Of a DNA stretch of 64,000 nucleotides, positions 1 to 12,162 are shown one piece after another. Under the pieces are notes generated by a model that was given only the letters and a program-made list of their open reading frames with translations, was not told the origin of the DNA and ran no database searches. Source of the DNA: Poa pratensis (Eukaryota; Streptophyta; Magnoliopsida; Poales; Poaceae); contig CAMZMU010000123.1 in NCBI GenBank assembly GCA_947311845.1, positions 15,483,161 through 15,547,160 on the forward strand, written 5' to 3'. The stretch's first letter is position 1. Each line of letters opens with the position of its first letter. Position numbers and translations under genes: made by a program.

Positions 1-1182
1 AAATAAATGCAACAATGCCAAGGACGAGTGAATATTTCATATTGATGAAACCGAATAAAAAGGAGAGAGCATTTATTGACTAGTGGAAAACAAATACAGT
101 ACATGTTAGTATTGCGGTTGTGATCCAAGATGTCACGCACGGCGACGAAACCATACACCTTCAGTTGCAACTCTAAGCTGGCATCTACCGAGACTTTGAT
201 TAAAAGAAGAGAAAGTCTCCAGAGCATGCCCAATGTCATAGTCTGAATACGTGACGCATTGGTTGGATACTAGCTGCATTGATCGCAAGGTGGAGTACTA
301 GTTTGTTAAATAAAATTCAGATGGCTATCGGTGTATGAATCAGGAGAAAAATAAACCAGGATGGTTCCTCCTATCATTTGCCTCCTGCTCCTGCTCCTCC
401 TTCTCCTTCCTTGTCTTCCTCTCCTCCATCAACGTCACCCACTTCTTTCGATCTTCCACCCGTATTTCAGATCTTTCCATCTCAACGTCGTCCGGCGAGT
501 CCATCCCTATCTCGACCCCGCCGCCGCCGCCCGGCCTCACCGCTCTCTGGTTATTAGTTGCTGTTGTACGCAAGAAGGAATCGTAGAGAGGGAGGCACGT
601 AATTCAGATGGGTTGGGCTTCATTTTCGGGCCTGCCTGCTTATCATCGACCGATTCAGACACCATGTTCGAACAATGGGCCTCTTAGTTTAAGCCCATAA
701 CAGCCTGGCATATATTTTTTCGAACAAAGTATCCCATCGCCCCCAATTTCATTCCATGCAAAAAATCACTGGAGAGGGCATCTGCAAAATCAGCAGATCG
801 TGAGAGTAAAATAAGATTACAAGAGTAACTAAAAATAGAAGATCTTATCAAACGATGATAAGAGTAAGGCAGCTGATTTCTACCCATCATTCCCCTTAAC
901 AAGCTTAGTCTGTCTGCATTCGGACACACCTGTAGTAACGGCAAAGGCTTTTAATTACTGACACTGGGTAAGCTATAATAACAATTCGCGTACACGACAA
1001 GTCTAGTGAAAAGATCGGCTTCCGGCAGCATGATCCAACAGCATTGCCATAGAACTTCAGTCTGGCACCATGTTTCCACCCTGACAATGCTGCGCCTGCA
1101 AACTTCTCCATGATTTAACATTCGTTCATGAAGAAATCAACCTAGGTTTTTAACAAAAATAGGCATATAAAGGCTCTAGCTT
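1..1182. other. No confident gene; GC-rich stretch around 380-560
   Basis: I see no gene that I can support here. On the minus strand an ATG at about 501 opens a 54-codon frame rich in Glu, Lys and Arg that could be an exon of a coiled-coil protein, but no splice partner or homologue is recognisable. Positions 890-1130 have short open frames on the minus strand without recognisable domains. The opposite strand over 335-690 is open because of CTCCTG-type low-complexity sequence. Confidence 0.3.
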
Positions 1183-1193
1183 AACATGGCACA
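1183..1193. repeat. Candidate left target-site duplication of the LINE
   Basis: The sequence AACATGGCACA here resembles AACATGGTCACA at 27152-27163, directly after the poly-A run. The two differ by one inserted T. This is what a target-site duplication of a 5'-truncated LINE would look like, with the 25.4-kb LTR cluster inserted later between the copies. The match is short and imperfect. Confidence 0.4.
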
Positions 1194-1743
1194 ACGTACT
1201 TGAAATCACGGATGCCAAAGCACCGGCCAAGAAGGAGCACTGGCTCCCGCCGAAACATGGGTGGACAAAGGTGAATGCAGATGGGGCCCTGAGGAAGGAG
1301 TCAGGAACAGGCGGCGGAGGTGTGGTCGTCCGCGATCATGATGGGCGTTTCCTAGCGGGAGCGAGCCATTTTTTCCCTTCCACGACTGACCCGGAAGCTG
1401 CTGAACTCAAGGCTTGCAAACATGTCGTGGCTCTCGTCAAAGCTATGGACCTGAAGCAGGTGATTCTCGAGCTGGATAGCTTGGTGGTGGTAGCGAAACT
1501 CAAGAATGAAGAGGTCGATAGGTCTGCCCATGGTCGATGAGATTCGAAGGGAACTTCAAGATATTGAGGAGCTGCAAATCAAATGGACACAACGCTCTGG
1601 CAAAGGAGTTGCCCATATCTTAGCTAAGGAAGGCTGCGATTTAAGTATTAGCAAAACTTGGTTTCATATTTCTCCAGTTTGTATTATGGATGCTTTGGCC
1701 GTGGACAGTTTTGGGCCTTAATTATTAATGCAGTAGTTTTAAT
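1194..1743 (+). pseudogene. LINE 3' fragment: RNase H domain, frameshifted (left part)
   Basis: The reading frame from about 1200 encodes an RNase H-type domain of the kind found at the C-terminus of plant L1-like LINEs and in RVT_3 proteins. Visible hallmarks are VNADGA (first Asp, about 1271-1288), an AELKA stretch (catalytic Glu, about 1400), LELDS (about 1468) and a later HILAKE motif near 1612. The frame shifts between about 1525 and 1540: the first part runs to a stop at 1540 and the second part continues in another frame to a stop at 1721. The 5' part of the LINE is absent. The 3' UTR is cut at 1743 by the Copia element and resumes at 27142, followed by a poly-A run, which supports the reading as a LINE 3' end. 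It is non-functional. Confidence 0.75.
1739..1743. repeat. Left TSD of the Copia element (TTAAT)
   Basis: TTAAT precedes the LTR start TGTTGG and is repeated at 27137-27141 directly after the 3' LTR. A 5-bp duplication is the usual LTR-retrotransposon footprint and proves that the two LTRs 25 kb apart belong to one insertion. Confidence 0.95.
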
Positions 1744-2745
1744 TGTTGGAATTTTATGGGCTTTTGCCCAGCTTTTGTCCATGGCCCAATTAAATCCCAG
1801 ATTTTGCACATGGTCCAATTAAATTCCGAAAATCTCTCATGGCCTATTTATATGCATGGCTGCTTTGGGGACTAAAGTTTAGTCCCACATTGCTAGTTGG
1901 GAGAGAGTTGCACCACTTTATAAGGTGGAGTGTTGTGCTACTTTGTGTGCTTGTGAGAAAAGAAGGATCTCTCCCGCGCACTTCTCCTCCTCCTCCGCCA
2001 CTCGCTCGTCTCGTCACGTCACGTCACGACACGACGCGTCGCGCCACGGGTTGTGGGAATCTCGCCGAGCCGAGTTATATTTTTGCAGTCCAGGAATATT
2101 TATTGAGTCATTGATTAATAATTAACGGACGCGTTAATTGTTTTGCCGTTTCTGATTCTTTTGGATCGTGGAGACGTTACCGACTCGATCGTGGGCTGCG
2201 CCCACGTCCTACCCGACCCGCGCTATATAAGCAGAGGAAAACCCTAGCCGCTAGAACACACGCAACACATGGTCGCTCGTCGTCCTAGTTCCAGAACCTT
2301 GCGCCGCCGTATTCCAAGTCTTCTTCATCTCGTCTTCCGGTGTGCACCGGTTGAAGGGACAGTAGGCCTCCGGAACCCCGCCTCTTGTGATCCTGTACGG
2401 GAGAGGAGCGATCAGGTTTTTGGGGAGCGCACTCGCGCAACTACTAGTTTCGAGTTCTTCCCCAACGACGGTTTCTTCCCCGACATCGGCAGCCTCTTCA
2501 TCGACGACATGGGTGACGCTTCCGCTTCTGCTTCCGCTGCCGCTGCTGCCACACTGTATGATCTCTTGATCTTCCTGTTCGAGTTACTACTACAATTTCT
2601 GCTAGTAGTATTTGATGTAGATTTCTTCTGTTTATCTACTGTTTTAGCAGATCGCATGATTAGGTTAATTCCGATTATTCTAGTCTTAAATTGTTTACTG
2701 TTTTCATGAATTAAATCAATTGCTAAATTGCTTATATATTCAACA
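1744..2745 (+). repeat. Copia 5' LTR
   Basis: The LTR begins TGTTGGAATTTTATGGGC and ends TATATTCAACA, with canonical TG and CA termini. It contains a TATA box (TATATAA, 2224-2230) within GCGCTATATAAGCAGAGG, the likely promoter of the element. The last third has a CTTCCG/CTGCCG-rich stretch near 2520-2550. The matching copy is at 26143-27136, with scattered substitutions and small indels. Confidence 0.96.
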
Positions 2746-5700
2746 ATCCAAAAACCTGATTATAGGCAATTTGCATCGCCTGACTTTCTCGCGTCAACGA
2801 AGCCGTTTCCCTTTAAAGGGGTGCTTTACAAACGGTGGCGCATGAAAGTAGTTTACTGGTTCCAAAACAGTAACTGCTATGCTGCCACCAAAGGCAAGCT
2901 TGAGGGCGAGCTTAATGCTGAACAATTGGAGGCATATGAGAGGCTCGATACTCTTTCTAAGAGTGCTCTCCTTAGTATCCTTGACGACTTCATTGTGGAC
3001 TCGTACATGTCGTTTGATAACGGCAAGGATATGTGGGATGCGGTCGAGGCCAAGTTTGGGGCCTCGGACGCTGGCAGCGAGTTGAACGTCATGGAGCAAT
3101 TCTATGACTACAAAATGACTGATGAGCGTTCTGTTGTACAACAGACTCATGAGATACAGTCACTCGCAAAAGAATTTGAGCATTTTAAGTGTAACATGCC
3201 GGACAAGTTTGTTGCCGGTGGCATTATCGCTAAGCTTCCATCTTCATGGAGCATGTTTGCTACTGCTCTGAAACACAAGAGACAAGAGTTTTCCGTTTCG
3301 GATCTTAATGGGTCTCTTGACGTGGAAGAGAAGGCGAGAGCAAAGGACACTCGTGCTCGAGTTGCTGAGGCTGGTTCTAGTGCCCACGTGGTACAGAAGA
3401 AGAATTTTCAGCAGTCCCACAAGCCCAAATATAACAAGGGCAAATCTGAGAACAAAGGCAAGTTTGATGATAGGCACAAGCCAAAACAGCCTACCAACTT
3501 CAAGAAGAACAACAATAAGCCGAGAAAGGGATCATGCCATGTTTGCAGTGATCCAACTCACTGGGCACCTCGCTGTCCCAACCGCCATGAGCTGCGTGGA
3601 CTGGACAACAACGGCAAGACTGTCAATGTTGTCATTTGCGACACCGAGATGAAGGATTATGGGTACGGTATATTTCCTACCATCCTTTCGGTTTGTCATT
3701 CTCCTGAATGGTTGATTGACACTGGTGCCAATGTACATGTTTGTGCTGATGCCTCCATGTTTTCTTCTTACCAGGTCGCAGGGACTTCACCCGTGCTGAT
3801 GGGGAATGGGTCACATGCTTCTGTTCGTGGTGTTGACACGGTCAATCTGCAGTTTACTTCGGGGAAGATCGTGCGGCTGAAGAACATGCATCATGTGCCC
3901 TCCATAAATAAAAATCTCGTCAGCGGATCTCTTCTGTGTCGAGATGGTTATAAGTTGGTTTTCGAGTCCAATAAAGTTATAATATCTAAGTATGGACAAT
4001 TTGTTGGTACAGGCTATGAGTGCGGAGGCTTGTTCCTCCTACATGAGGTTGAGTCCAATATTTGGCACTCACGACTTTGTCATATTTGTCATGACGCGGC
4101 TAGCTAGTTTGGATTTAATTCCGAAATTCACTACTGTCAAAGGTTCCAAGTGTCAAGTGTGTGTGCAAGCTAAACAACCTCGCAAGTCCCATAAGACTGC
4201 TGAGGCAAGAGACTTTGCACCACTGGAAATTATACATTCGGATCTCTGCGAGATGAATGGCGTGTTGACAAAAGGCGGAAAGAAATATTTCATGACGCTT
4301 ATTGATGACTCCACTAGATATTGTTATGTGTACCTTCTGAAATCAAAAGATGAGGCTTTAAACTTTTTCAAAATCTATAAAGCTGAAGCAGAGAACCAAC
4401 TTGATCGGAAAATTAAACGGCTAAGGTCTGAACGTGGTGGAGAGTATTTTTCCAATGAGTTTGATTCTTTTTGTGCGGAACATGGTATAATCCATGAGAG
4501 GATGCCTCCCTACTCACCTCAGTCAAATGGTGTGGCTGAAAGAAAGAACCGAACTCTAACTGATTTGGTTAACGCCATGTTAGACACTTCGGGTCTCTCC
4601 AAGGCATGGTGTGGGGAGGCTCTATTGACAGCTTGTCATGTCCTAAACCGAGTTCCCACAAAGAAGAAAACCGTTTCTCCATTTCAGGAATGGGAAAGGA
4701 AAAATACGAGACTCTCTTATTTACGTACTAGGGGTTGTTTGGCGAAAGTCAATATACCAATTCCCAAGAAGCGCAAGCTTGGACCAAAAACCGTGGATTG
4801 TGTTTTTCTGGGCTATGCTTTCCATAGCATTGGTTATAGATTTTTGATAGTAAAATCTAAGGTATCCGACGTTCATGTTGGTACTATTTTGGAGTCGAAG
4901 GATGCGACTTTCTTTGAGGATATCTTTCCGATGAAGGATATTCCTAGCTCATCAAATCAGGAGATACCTAATACATCTAGTCAGGAATTGGTTGATATTC
5001 CTGATCCTACTATTTCGATAGAACACACTGATAATCCTGTGGAGGATGACAATGAAGTTCCTGTTAAGAGGAAGAGACAGAGGACTGCAAAGTCCTTTGG
5101 TGATGATTTCATTGTGTGCCTTGTGGATGACACACCCAGTACCATTTCAGAAGCCTATGCATCTCTTGATGCTGACTACTGGAAGGAAGCTGTCCGTAGC
5201 GAGATGGATTCCATCTTGGCTAACGGAACCTGGGAAGTCACTGATCATCCTTATGGGTGTAAACCTGTAGGATGTAAGTGGGTGTTCAAGAAAAATCTTA
5301 GGCCTGATGGTACTATTGAGAAGTATAAGGCGCGGCTTGTGGCCAAGGGTTATACCCAGAAAGAAGGTGAAGACTTTTTTGATACTTATTCACTTGTGCC
5401 TAGACTGACCACGATCCGAGTGCTACTTTCGTTGGCTGCCTCGCATGGTCTTCTCGTTCATCAAATGGACGTTAAGACGGCTTTCCTAAATGGAGAGTTA
5501 GACGAGTAAATTTACATGGATCAGCCCGATGGTTTTGTAGTACCTGGTCAGGAAGCAAAGGTGTGCAAGTTGTTGAAGTCTTTATATGGCCTGAAGCAAG
5601 CTCCTAAGTAATGGCATGAAAAGTTTGAAAGAACTTTAACTGCTGCAGGTTTCGTTGCAAACGAATCTGACAAGTGTGTACTATCGCCATGGTGGGGGCG

Positions 5701-6677
5701 AGGGAGTTATTCTCTGTCTGTATGTCGATGACATACTGATCTTTGGAACCAACCTTGATCTAATCAAGGAGGTTAAGGATTTCTTATCTCGTTGCTTTGA
5801 GATGAAGGATCTAGGAGTAGCCGATGTTATCTTGAACATCAAGCTGCTGAGAGATGGTAATGGTGGGATTACACTGCTTCAGTCTCACTATGTGGAAAAG
5901 GTCTTGAGTCGCTTCGGGTATGACGACTATAAGCCTTATCCGACACCATATGATCCTAGTGTGTTGCTTCGAAAGAATCAACAGAGTGCTAGAGATCAGT
6001 TGAGATATTCTCAGATTATTGGCTCACTTATGTATTTGGCTTGTGCCACAAGGCCTGACATCTCTTTTGCTGTGAGCAAGTTGAGCCGGTTTGTTTCTAA
6101 TCCGGGAGATGATCATTGGCATGCTCTTGAGAGAGTTATGCGTTATTTAAAAGGCACTGCGAGTTATGGAATTCACTACTCCGGGTATCCGAGGGTACTG
6201 GAGGGTTATAGTGATTCAAACTGGATATCTGATGCTGATGAGATTAAGGCCACGAGTGGTTACTTGTTTACACTCGATGGTGGCGCTGTTTCCTGGAAGT
6301 CTTGCAAGCAGACCATCTTAACGAGGTCAACTATGGAAGCAGAACTCACAGCGTTAGACACAGCCACTATTGAAGCAGAGTGGCTACGTGAGCTCTTGAT
6401 GGACTTACTTGTGGTTGAAAAACCAATATCCGTTATCCTTATGAACTGTGATAATCAAAATGTGATAGTTAAGATTAAAATTTCCAAGGATAATTTGAAG
6501 TCATCAAGGCATGTGAAGAGGAGATTGAAATCTGTCAGAAAATTGAGAAACTCCGGAATTATTGCGTTAGATTATATCCAAACGTCTAAGAACTTGACAG
6601 ATCCCTTCACAAAGGGTTTATCACGTAATGTGATAGATAGTGCATCGAGGGAGATGGGTTTGAGACCCACAGTATGA
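2746..6677 (+). pseudogene. Copia gag-pol polyprotein, inactivated
   Basis: The polyprotein reads in segments. Frame 1 (to 4107) covers gag with a CX2CX4HX4C zinc knuckle (3535-3576), the protease motif DTGA (about 3718-3729) and the start of the integrase His-Cys domain. Frame 2 (about 4090-5509) covers the integrase (CQVC, then the DDE core, with the YSPQSNGVAERKN stretch) and the first part of reverse transcriptase (QMDVKTAFLNGELDE). Frame 3 (from about 5678 to 6677) has the YVDD catalytic box (5721-5732) and RNase H. It is broken by a frameshift near 4080-4105, a TAA at 5507-5509, a second TAA at 5609-5611 and a frameshift near 5678. The gag N-terminus is also odd: coding sequence starts within a few bases of the LTR end, and the first ATG in frame lies well inside gag. 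No functional product is expected. Confidence 0.93.
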
Positions 6678-7002
6678 GTTGTCCACAGTGGTAAACCATT
6701 CTATGTGATCGGAGATCCCATGAATTAGAAGTGGGAGACAAGCTGTTGGTCAGCTGGAAGGAGAGTATCCCTACATTATTGTTCCCACTCTGTGAAGATG
6801 CAATACTCTCCTGATCTGCATGGCAGGTTGATATTTATCTTAATATATTCCAAGTGGCTTACTTTTATAAGCGGAGATGTTGTCATGCAGAGTATCTCTT
6901 GAGAAATACACCTATATGAGTCTGACTATTAAACATCGTAGTCTATGAGAGTTGGGTGCTCTTTAATAAACTCATGAAAGGTCTTGGAGTATGACGCATA
7001 AG
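6678..7002 (+). other. Copia 3' untranslated region, left part
   Basis: This non-coding sequence between the RNase H stop and the polypurine tract is typical of Copia elements and has no open frame. It is interrupted at 7002 by Gypsy element A. The last five bases (6998-7002, ATAAG) are the target duplicated on insertion and recur at 25905-25909; the Copia sequence continues at 25910. Confidence 0.85.
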
Positions 7003-7519
7003 TGATGCATGTAAAATGCATACATGAACTTTACATTTTATTACATGTTATTCCATGTTATTTGAATCATATAAGGGTTATATTCATGATTTATATTAAG
7101 TTTTGGGGATAATTAACAACTTCCCCATTTTTCTGGAATTAACCCTGCACTGTCAGAAAACCCCTTTTTCTATATTTTGATGTTTCAGGGACCCAAACGA
7201 CGTCCAAATGACCTAAGATTTTACGGGGATCATATTTTTGGAAGGAACGAAACGTAGGTGCAAAAGAATCGAAGAAACGGAGACCAGAAGGCCGAAAGGG
7301 GTGGGCCCACGCGGCCAGATTCCCTGGCCGCGTGGGACCCACCAAAATGGCCCTCGGGCCTCCGCTGCCATCGATCTTTCTTCTCGAAGCTTCGTCTTGA
7401 CTAAAAACGACTATATATAGACCCCCCAGGGCTTTCGCGAAAGAGAGCGCAGCCGAAACACAGAAACTACAAAACAGAGACCTGGAGCTGAAGATTGGAG
7501 GGGGAAAACTCCAGCGGGG

Positions 7520-9014
7520 TGATAACCCACAAGTATAGGGGATCGCGTGTAGCCTTTTCGATAAGTAAGAGTGTCGAACCCAACGAGGAGCTAAAGGTAG
7601 GATAAGTATTCTCTCAAGTTCTATCAACCACTGATACAACTCTACGCACTCTAAACGTTTGCATTATCTAGAAAATAAAACTACGGTAGCAATACGGGTA
7701 TGAGAGGTAGCTTTGCGAGATAATAAATGCAAGAAAGTAAATGTTAGTGCTGCAGCAATAAAATACACTAAGTAACCATATACTAACAGTACCATGAGTG
7801 TGGAAAAGTGGTGGTAATTGTGGTGGCTTTGTCCAAGATTAATTAGTGAAGGTACTTGGTTCATTGTCTTCGATGCAGTTTTCTATGTGGGAGAGGCTAA
7901 ATATACATGCACTCCACTACTTGGGATTACAAGTACTATATGATTGGATTGTTTAGCAAGCATCCGCAAATACTAACAATGCATTAAGGTTTCCCCAACC
8001 ATAGCCATAAGTTCAAGGTCCTCTTACTCCCATACGTGCAACTAATCGGTTCGCGTTCTCAGGTTTCTGTCACTCCGGCAGAACTTCCCCGCTTCGTTAC
8101 AAATACTACCAACCCTAGGGTGTTTGATCCATGCGCGCACAAATATAATGGACACCAAAGGACAGCACCATATAGACATACAACTCTAATGAACCTCATG
8201 CATTCAATTAAGCAATCAAAAGACAAATAAACTACATAAACATGATAAAGGTCATAGGATAAATATTATAGCATCAAACACCATGTTTACATAGGACGGT
8301 ACAGAGGTTTGTGGGAGGATGAACCACTGAATATAAGGAGGAGATGGTGTTGGAGATGGCGGTGAAGACGGCGGAGAGGGGCAGCGCGGCGGCGCAGGGC
8401 GGCGCCGGCGGTGCGGGGAACTCCATTCCCCGCCGCCGGCAAGCTTGGGGAGTGCCGCCCCTTAGCCTCCCTCCTTCATGGCTTCTTGGGAGCCCTCCCC
8501 CATGGAGATGGGATCCATGGGGGAGACAAAAACGTGGCTTTTGGTGGCTGAAATTCATGGGTGGAGAAGTCCTCCACGAATTAGTTTTCCTCCCTTTATA
8601 TATCTTCTCGGATTTCCGTCACCCCCTTTTAGGGTTCCACCAAAACGGGCTTACAGGCCGTGTCCAAACTCCGATTGGGCTGATCTTAGGCTCAAAATCT
8701 TCGTATGGAAAAATTGTGACAACTTTCGTAACAGCCAGGTCTCCATATAACGTCATCTTCGAGGGTCAAACTGGCAATCTTCGTAAAAAGTTCTCAGACA
8801 GATTTCAGGAAAGTCCCTATTCGACTCCAACAAGGTTTCCTCTTGTATTCTTGATAATTTCTACACATCAAAGAGTAAAATAAGAACATTGTGCACTTTT
8901 GCAACTATTAGTAGGTTAGTCCAAATAAATAATAAAATTAATATAAAACAAGTGCTAAAAGCATAAAAATGGCATGAAACAATCAAAAATTATAGATACG
9001 TTTTGGACGTATCA
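7520..9014 (-). mobile_element. Solo LTR 'B' (Gypsy-type, reversed)
   Basis: A 1,495-bp block with TG...CA ends is flanked by CGGGG (7515-7519 and 9015-9019) and is absent from the 3' LTR of A, where GCGGGGCGCT is continuous. Read on the minus strand it starts TGATACGTCCAAAACGTATC, very like the LTR start of element D, and ends TGTGGGTTATCA. It has no internal region, so it is a solo LTR left by recombination between the LTRs of a full element. Open frames inside it (such as 8344-8883) are chance. Confidence 0.93.
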
Positions 9015-9466
9015 CGGGGCGCTACCGGCGTGGTCTCCTTCCCCTCCAACAACATCTCCACCGACACCATGATGAAGAGGGAGTAGTCCACCTCTGGACT
9101 ATAGGTTTATGGAAGTAACTTATGTATCTCTCCTCTCTATGAGCTTCACTAATTTGTACCGTATGAGCTGCTGAACATAATTACGGTCATCTATGTAATT
9201 CCTTTGTGGTAGATCTTTATTATGAGTTAATACATGTTTGAGATTGCAATGGTTTTATTTCAGTTATGAAAGTAGATGCATATTATGTACCCCGTTCTTA
9301 TTTACTTGTCATGATCAAGCATGTTTATGAGAGCATGTGAGGGGGAACGTGTGCATTAGTTGGAGTAACGGGGAGTGGCTAGTGCAGTGAACGTGAGAGA
9401 AAGTTCTGCGATCCACTTGGGTTTTCTACCTTACTTTGTTGCCTCACTAGGGATAAACAAAAATAC

Positions 9467-10982
9467 TGATACGTGCATTTTATATCATCATTTATATAAC
9501 TTTTAGTATCATACTAGAATGTTATTTGCATGATTATATGATTGTTTCTACATGTTTTAGATGATTTTGGGGACTTTCATACAAAGTCCCTATTTTTGGT
9601 ATTTAATTTCTGGGAGGCAGAAAACCTCCTTTTTCTTATCCTTAATGTTTCAGGAGCTACGGGAACTCAAATAATAGAAGGAAAAATACTGCGTCAGTTT
9701 TCATCGGGAGAAAGGCAGAGGGAAGAAGACCGAAGAGAGGAGAGCCACGAGGGCCAAATGGGGGTGGCCCACGCGGCCCATGTAACTGGCCGCGTGGGAC
9801 CCACCCAAAGGTGCCTCGGGCACCTCCTCGCCTGGGGCTTTTTATCGACGCCTTCGTCTCGCCCGAAAAGTAACGCCCTAATTTTTCCAAGTCCATCCGA
9901 GGTCGCGGCGGCGGCGAAACTCCTGATCCCTTCCGAGGGGGGTCAGATCCTGCTGCTCCGGAACTCCGGAGAAGGGGAAATCATCGTCACCGTCATCTCC
10001 TCTCCTCCTTGGCGTGGGAGGAGGCCTCTACATCATCACCCCCATCAAGACCAGCACCATCACCATCATCACCACCGTGATCCACTCCGTTCCCCTCGCA
10101 GTTTGAGAGTTGCTATACCCTAGATACTTGTCTTGTGCTACTATTCATGTTTGTGATTGAGTACTTGTCATTATTTGGTGGTGAAGTTATAATTTCAGAT
10201 TGTGTTGTACCACTTATGCCACTGAATATCATCATGTTCGCACGTTGTGAGTAGTTCCCGTATGTTCCTGAGGGCATAGGATGAATCGGCAATGATTTAT
10301 ATATGACATGTGTTGGTATTTTGTCAAGAGTTTATCTTTTATGTGATTCTATGATGGTGTTGTGCGAACGTCGACTGCACAACACTTCACCTTTATGGGC
10401 TCATAGGAGAACACCGCAGTGTAATGAATTGATGGAGACTTGGGAGGACACGTAAACCTGAGACCGAGTCATGAAGTTATATTATGAGGGTATTAGTATC
10501 GGGGACCTTAGAGTGTAATGCTATGGTGGGACTTTAGGTCTTAATAATTCTTGTGCAGTCATTTGCTTGGCCACATGATCCATCATAAGGGGCTGTAGTT
10601 TATTTATTTAACTATACCTAATTATGGCTCCGTCCAAAGAAGATTAAAACTTGACAAGATATTCAACGTGTTGTTTAATAAATCTCTATGCCTAGCATCA
10701 TCCATGCCGCCCTCGGGAACGTTTGCCACATATAAGTTACACATCACTTGAGCTTGTCCTCTTGTCACATAAGAGGATTGGGCTTTCTCTCTTTGAGAGC
10801 TTTCACTTGCTACTGTTACTTGCTGCATTGGAATTATACAACCGAAAATACCAAAAACACTTGTATCTTTCATTGCTTTGTTTATCAATCTTACTAACCA
10901 ATACCTTCAGCTCCTTGTGGGTTCGACAACCTTTTCTATTTGAAAGGTACTACAATTGATCCCCTGCACTTGGGAGTCATCA
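9467..10982 (+). mobile_element. Solo LTR 'C' (Gypsy-type)
   Basis: A 1,516-bp block starts TGATACGTGCATTTTATATC and ends TTGGGAGTCATCA. It is flanked by AATAC (9462-9466 and 10983-10987) and is missing from the 3' LTR of A, where AAATACCATGC is continuous. No internal region is present, so it is a solo LTR. The open frame 9542-10123 inside it ends in a His-rich low-complexity stretch (CATCACCACC repeats) and is not a gene. Confidence 0.93.
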
Positions 10983-11827
10983 AATACCATGCTACCGGAG
11001 AGTGGATGTGACCTTGGCCACTATCTCCATGACTAGATCTAGCATGTTCTTATTTTAACTTCATGTCATTGAACTTATTGCTATGCTCTGATTTATCTTA
11101 ATTACTAAGGTGTTATGATTTAGTTCGCATCTTGGTGGAGCATAAGAGAGAGAACAACTTATACTTGAGATCTCTATGATAGGACGTGATGCCCATATTA
11201 TTAATAACTTGTCAAACCATGTTTGCCATCTTTCATGTTAATTTTAGTGTTCCATTGTCTACCACGTTATCAAGAGAGAGTGCATTTGTGAAACCATGAA
11301 CCCCGGTCCATTTTTAATCATAAGAAACACCTTTCCAACACTTTTATCACCACTTTTGTTTGCTGCCATTATTAAATCCGAAAATACAAAAACACTTTTA
11401 CATCTTGCATTCATCATAAAAAACCCAAAAATATCATTTATCATTACTACCATCATCCTTGCATATTTATTTTACCATCATTGCATATTTACTATTGTTT
11501 GCATATTTATTTTATTATCATTCTCACACCTTGTGCTTGACAACCACTTGGTGAGATTGAGGGCACAAAACAATTTATTTTGTTGCAGGTTCTCAAGAGA
11601 AGGATAAGGAGATAACACCTGAAATACTGGTTCCCCGAGAGTTCGATATTAAACCCTCGAGTCACCCCTCGTGGGGAAAACTGTCTTCCACTACTACATA
11701 CACTCTGCACTTGGAGTCTCAACCTAACCCATTTACTTTTCACGCAGGTAACCACACGAAGGGCCGTCAAGACCGTTTTCTGGCGCCGTTGTGGGGTAAC
11801 TACGTGAAGGGTCATCAAGACGTTTTC

Positions 11828-11845
11828 TGGCGCCGTTGCCGGGGA
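11828..11845 (+). promoter_or_regulatory. Element A primer-binding site (tRNA-Asp type)
   Basis: TGGCGCCGTTGCCGGGGA lies 10 bp after the 5' LTR end. It is complementary to the 3' end of plant tRNA-Asp as I know that tRNA, and would prime minus-strand cDNA synthesis. The same string is used by element D (18440-18457). Confidence 0.88.
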
Positions 11846-12162
11846 ACCATAGCTGAAAGGTTTATCCAAGGATCACTCACATCAAGTCAACTTCATCACC
11901 AACTTGTGTAACAACCTAAGCTTGGGGAGTTGCACCTACGTGAGCATCATCTTATCCATCTTTACCTACAATCATTTTATTTTGTTTTGTTCTTGTCTTG
12001 CATATCATCTTTATATTTCGGTTTGCATTTTATATTCAGTTTTGCATTTTTGTGTTGCATTTGTTATTTCGAGTTGCATTAGTGTCATTTTACTTTCAGT
12101 TTTGCATAAAAAATTAAAAAAACCATAAAAACTAGTGTTGTTTTTAATATGTATGCTAAGCT

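Larger units (their letters stand above)
7003..11817 (+). repeat. Element A 5' LTR, holding solo LTRs B and C
   Basis: Three LTR pieces (7003-7519, 9020-9466, 10988-11817) align in order with the 3' LTR. Removing B, C and one copy of each TSD leaves about 1,794 bp against about 1,792 bp for the 3' LTR. A TATA-like CTATATATAG lies at 7411-7420. A primer-binding-site relic (TTTTCTGGCGCCGTTG, 11776-11791) lies near the 3' end of the LTR, 47 bp before the functional site. Confidence 0.92.

Noticed and set aside
7139..7639. 166-codon minus-strand frame
   Set aside because: It crosses the boundary between the LTR of element A and solo LTR B, so it cannot be an ancestral gene.
8344..8883. 179-codon open frame
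   Set aside because: It lies wholly inside solo LTR B, which is bounded by a clean TSD; no domain, and the reverse strand is equally open.
9542..10123. 193-codon open frame with His-rich end
   Set aside because: It lies inside solo LTR C; the His run comes from CATCACCACC low-complexity DNA.
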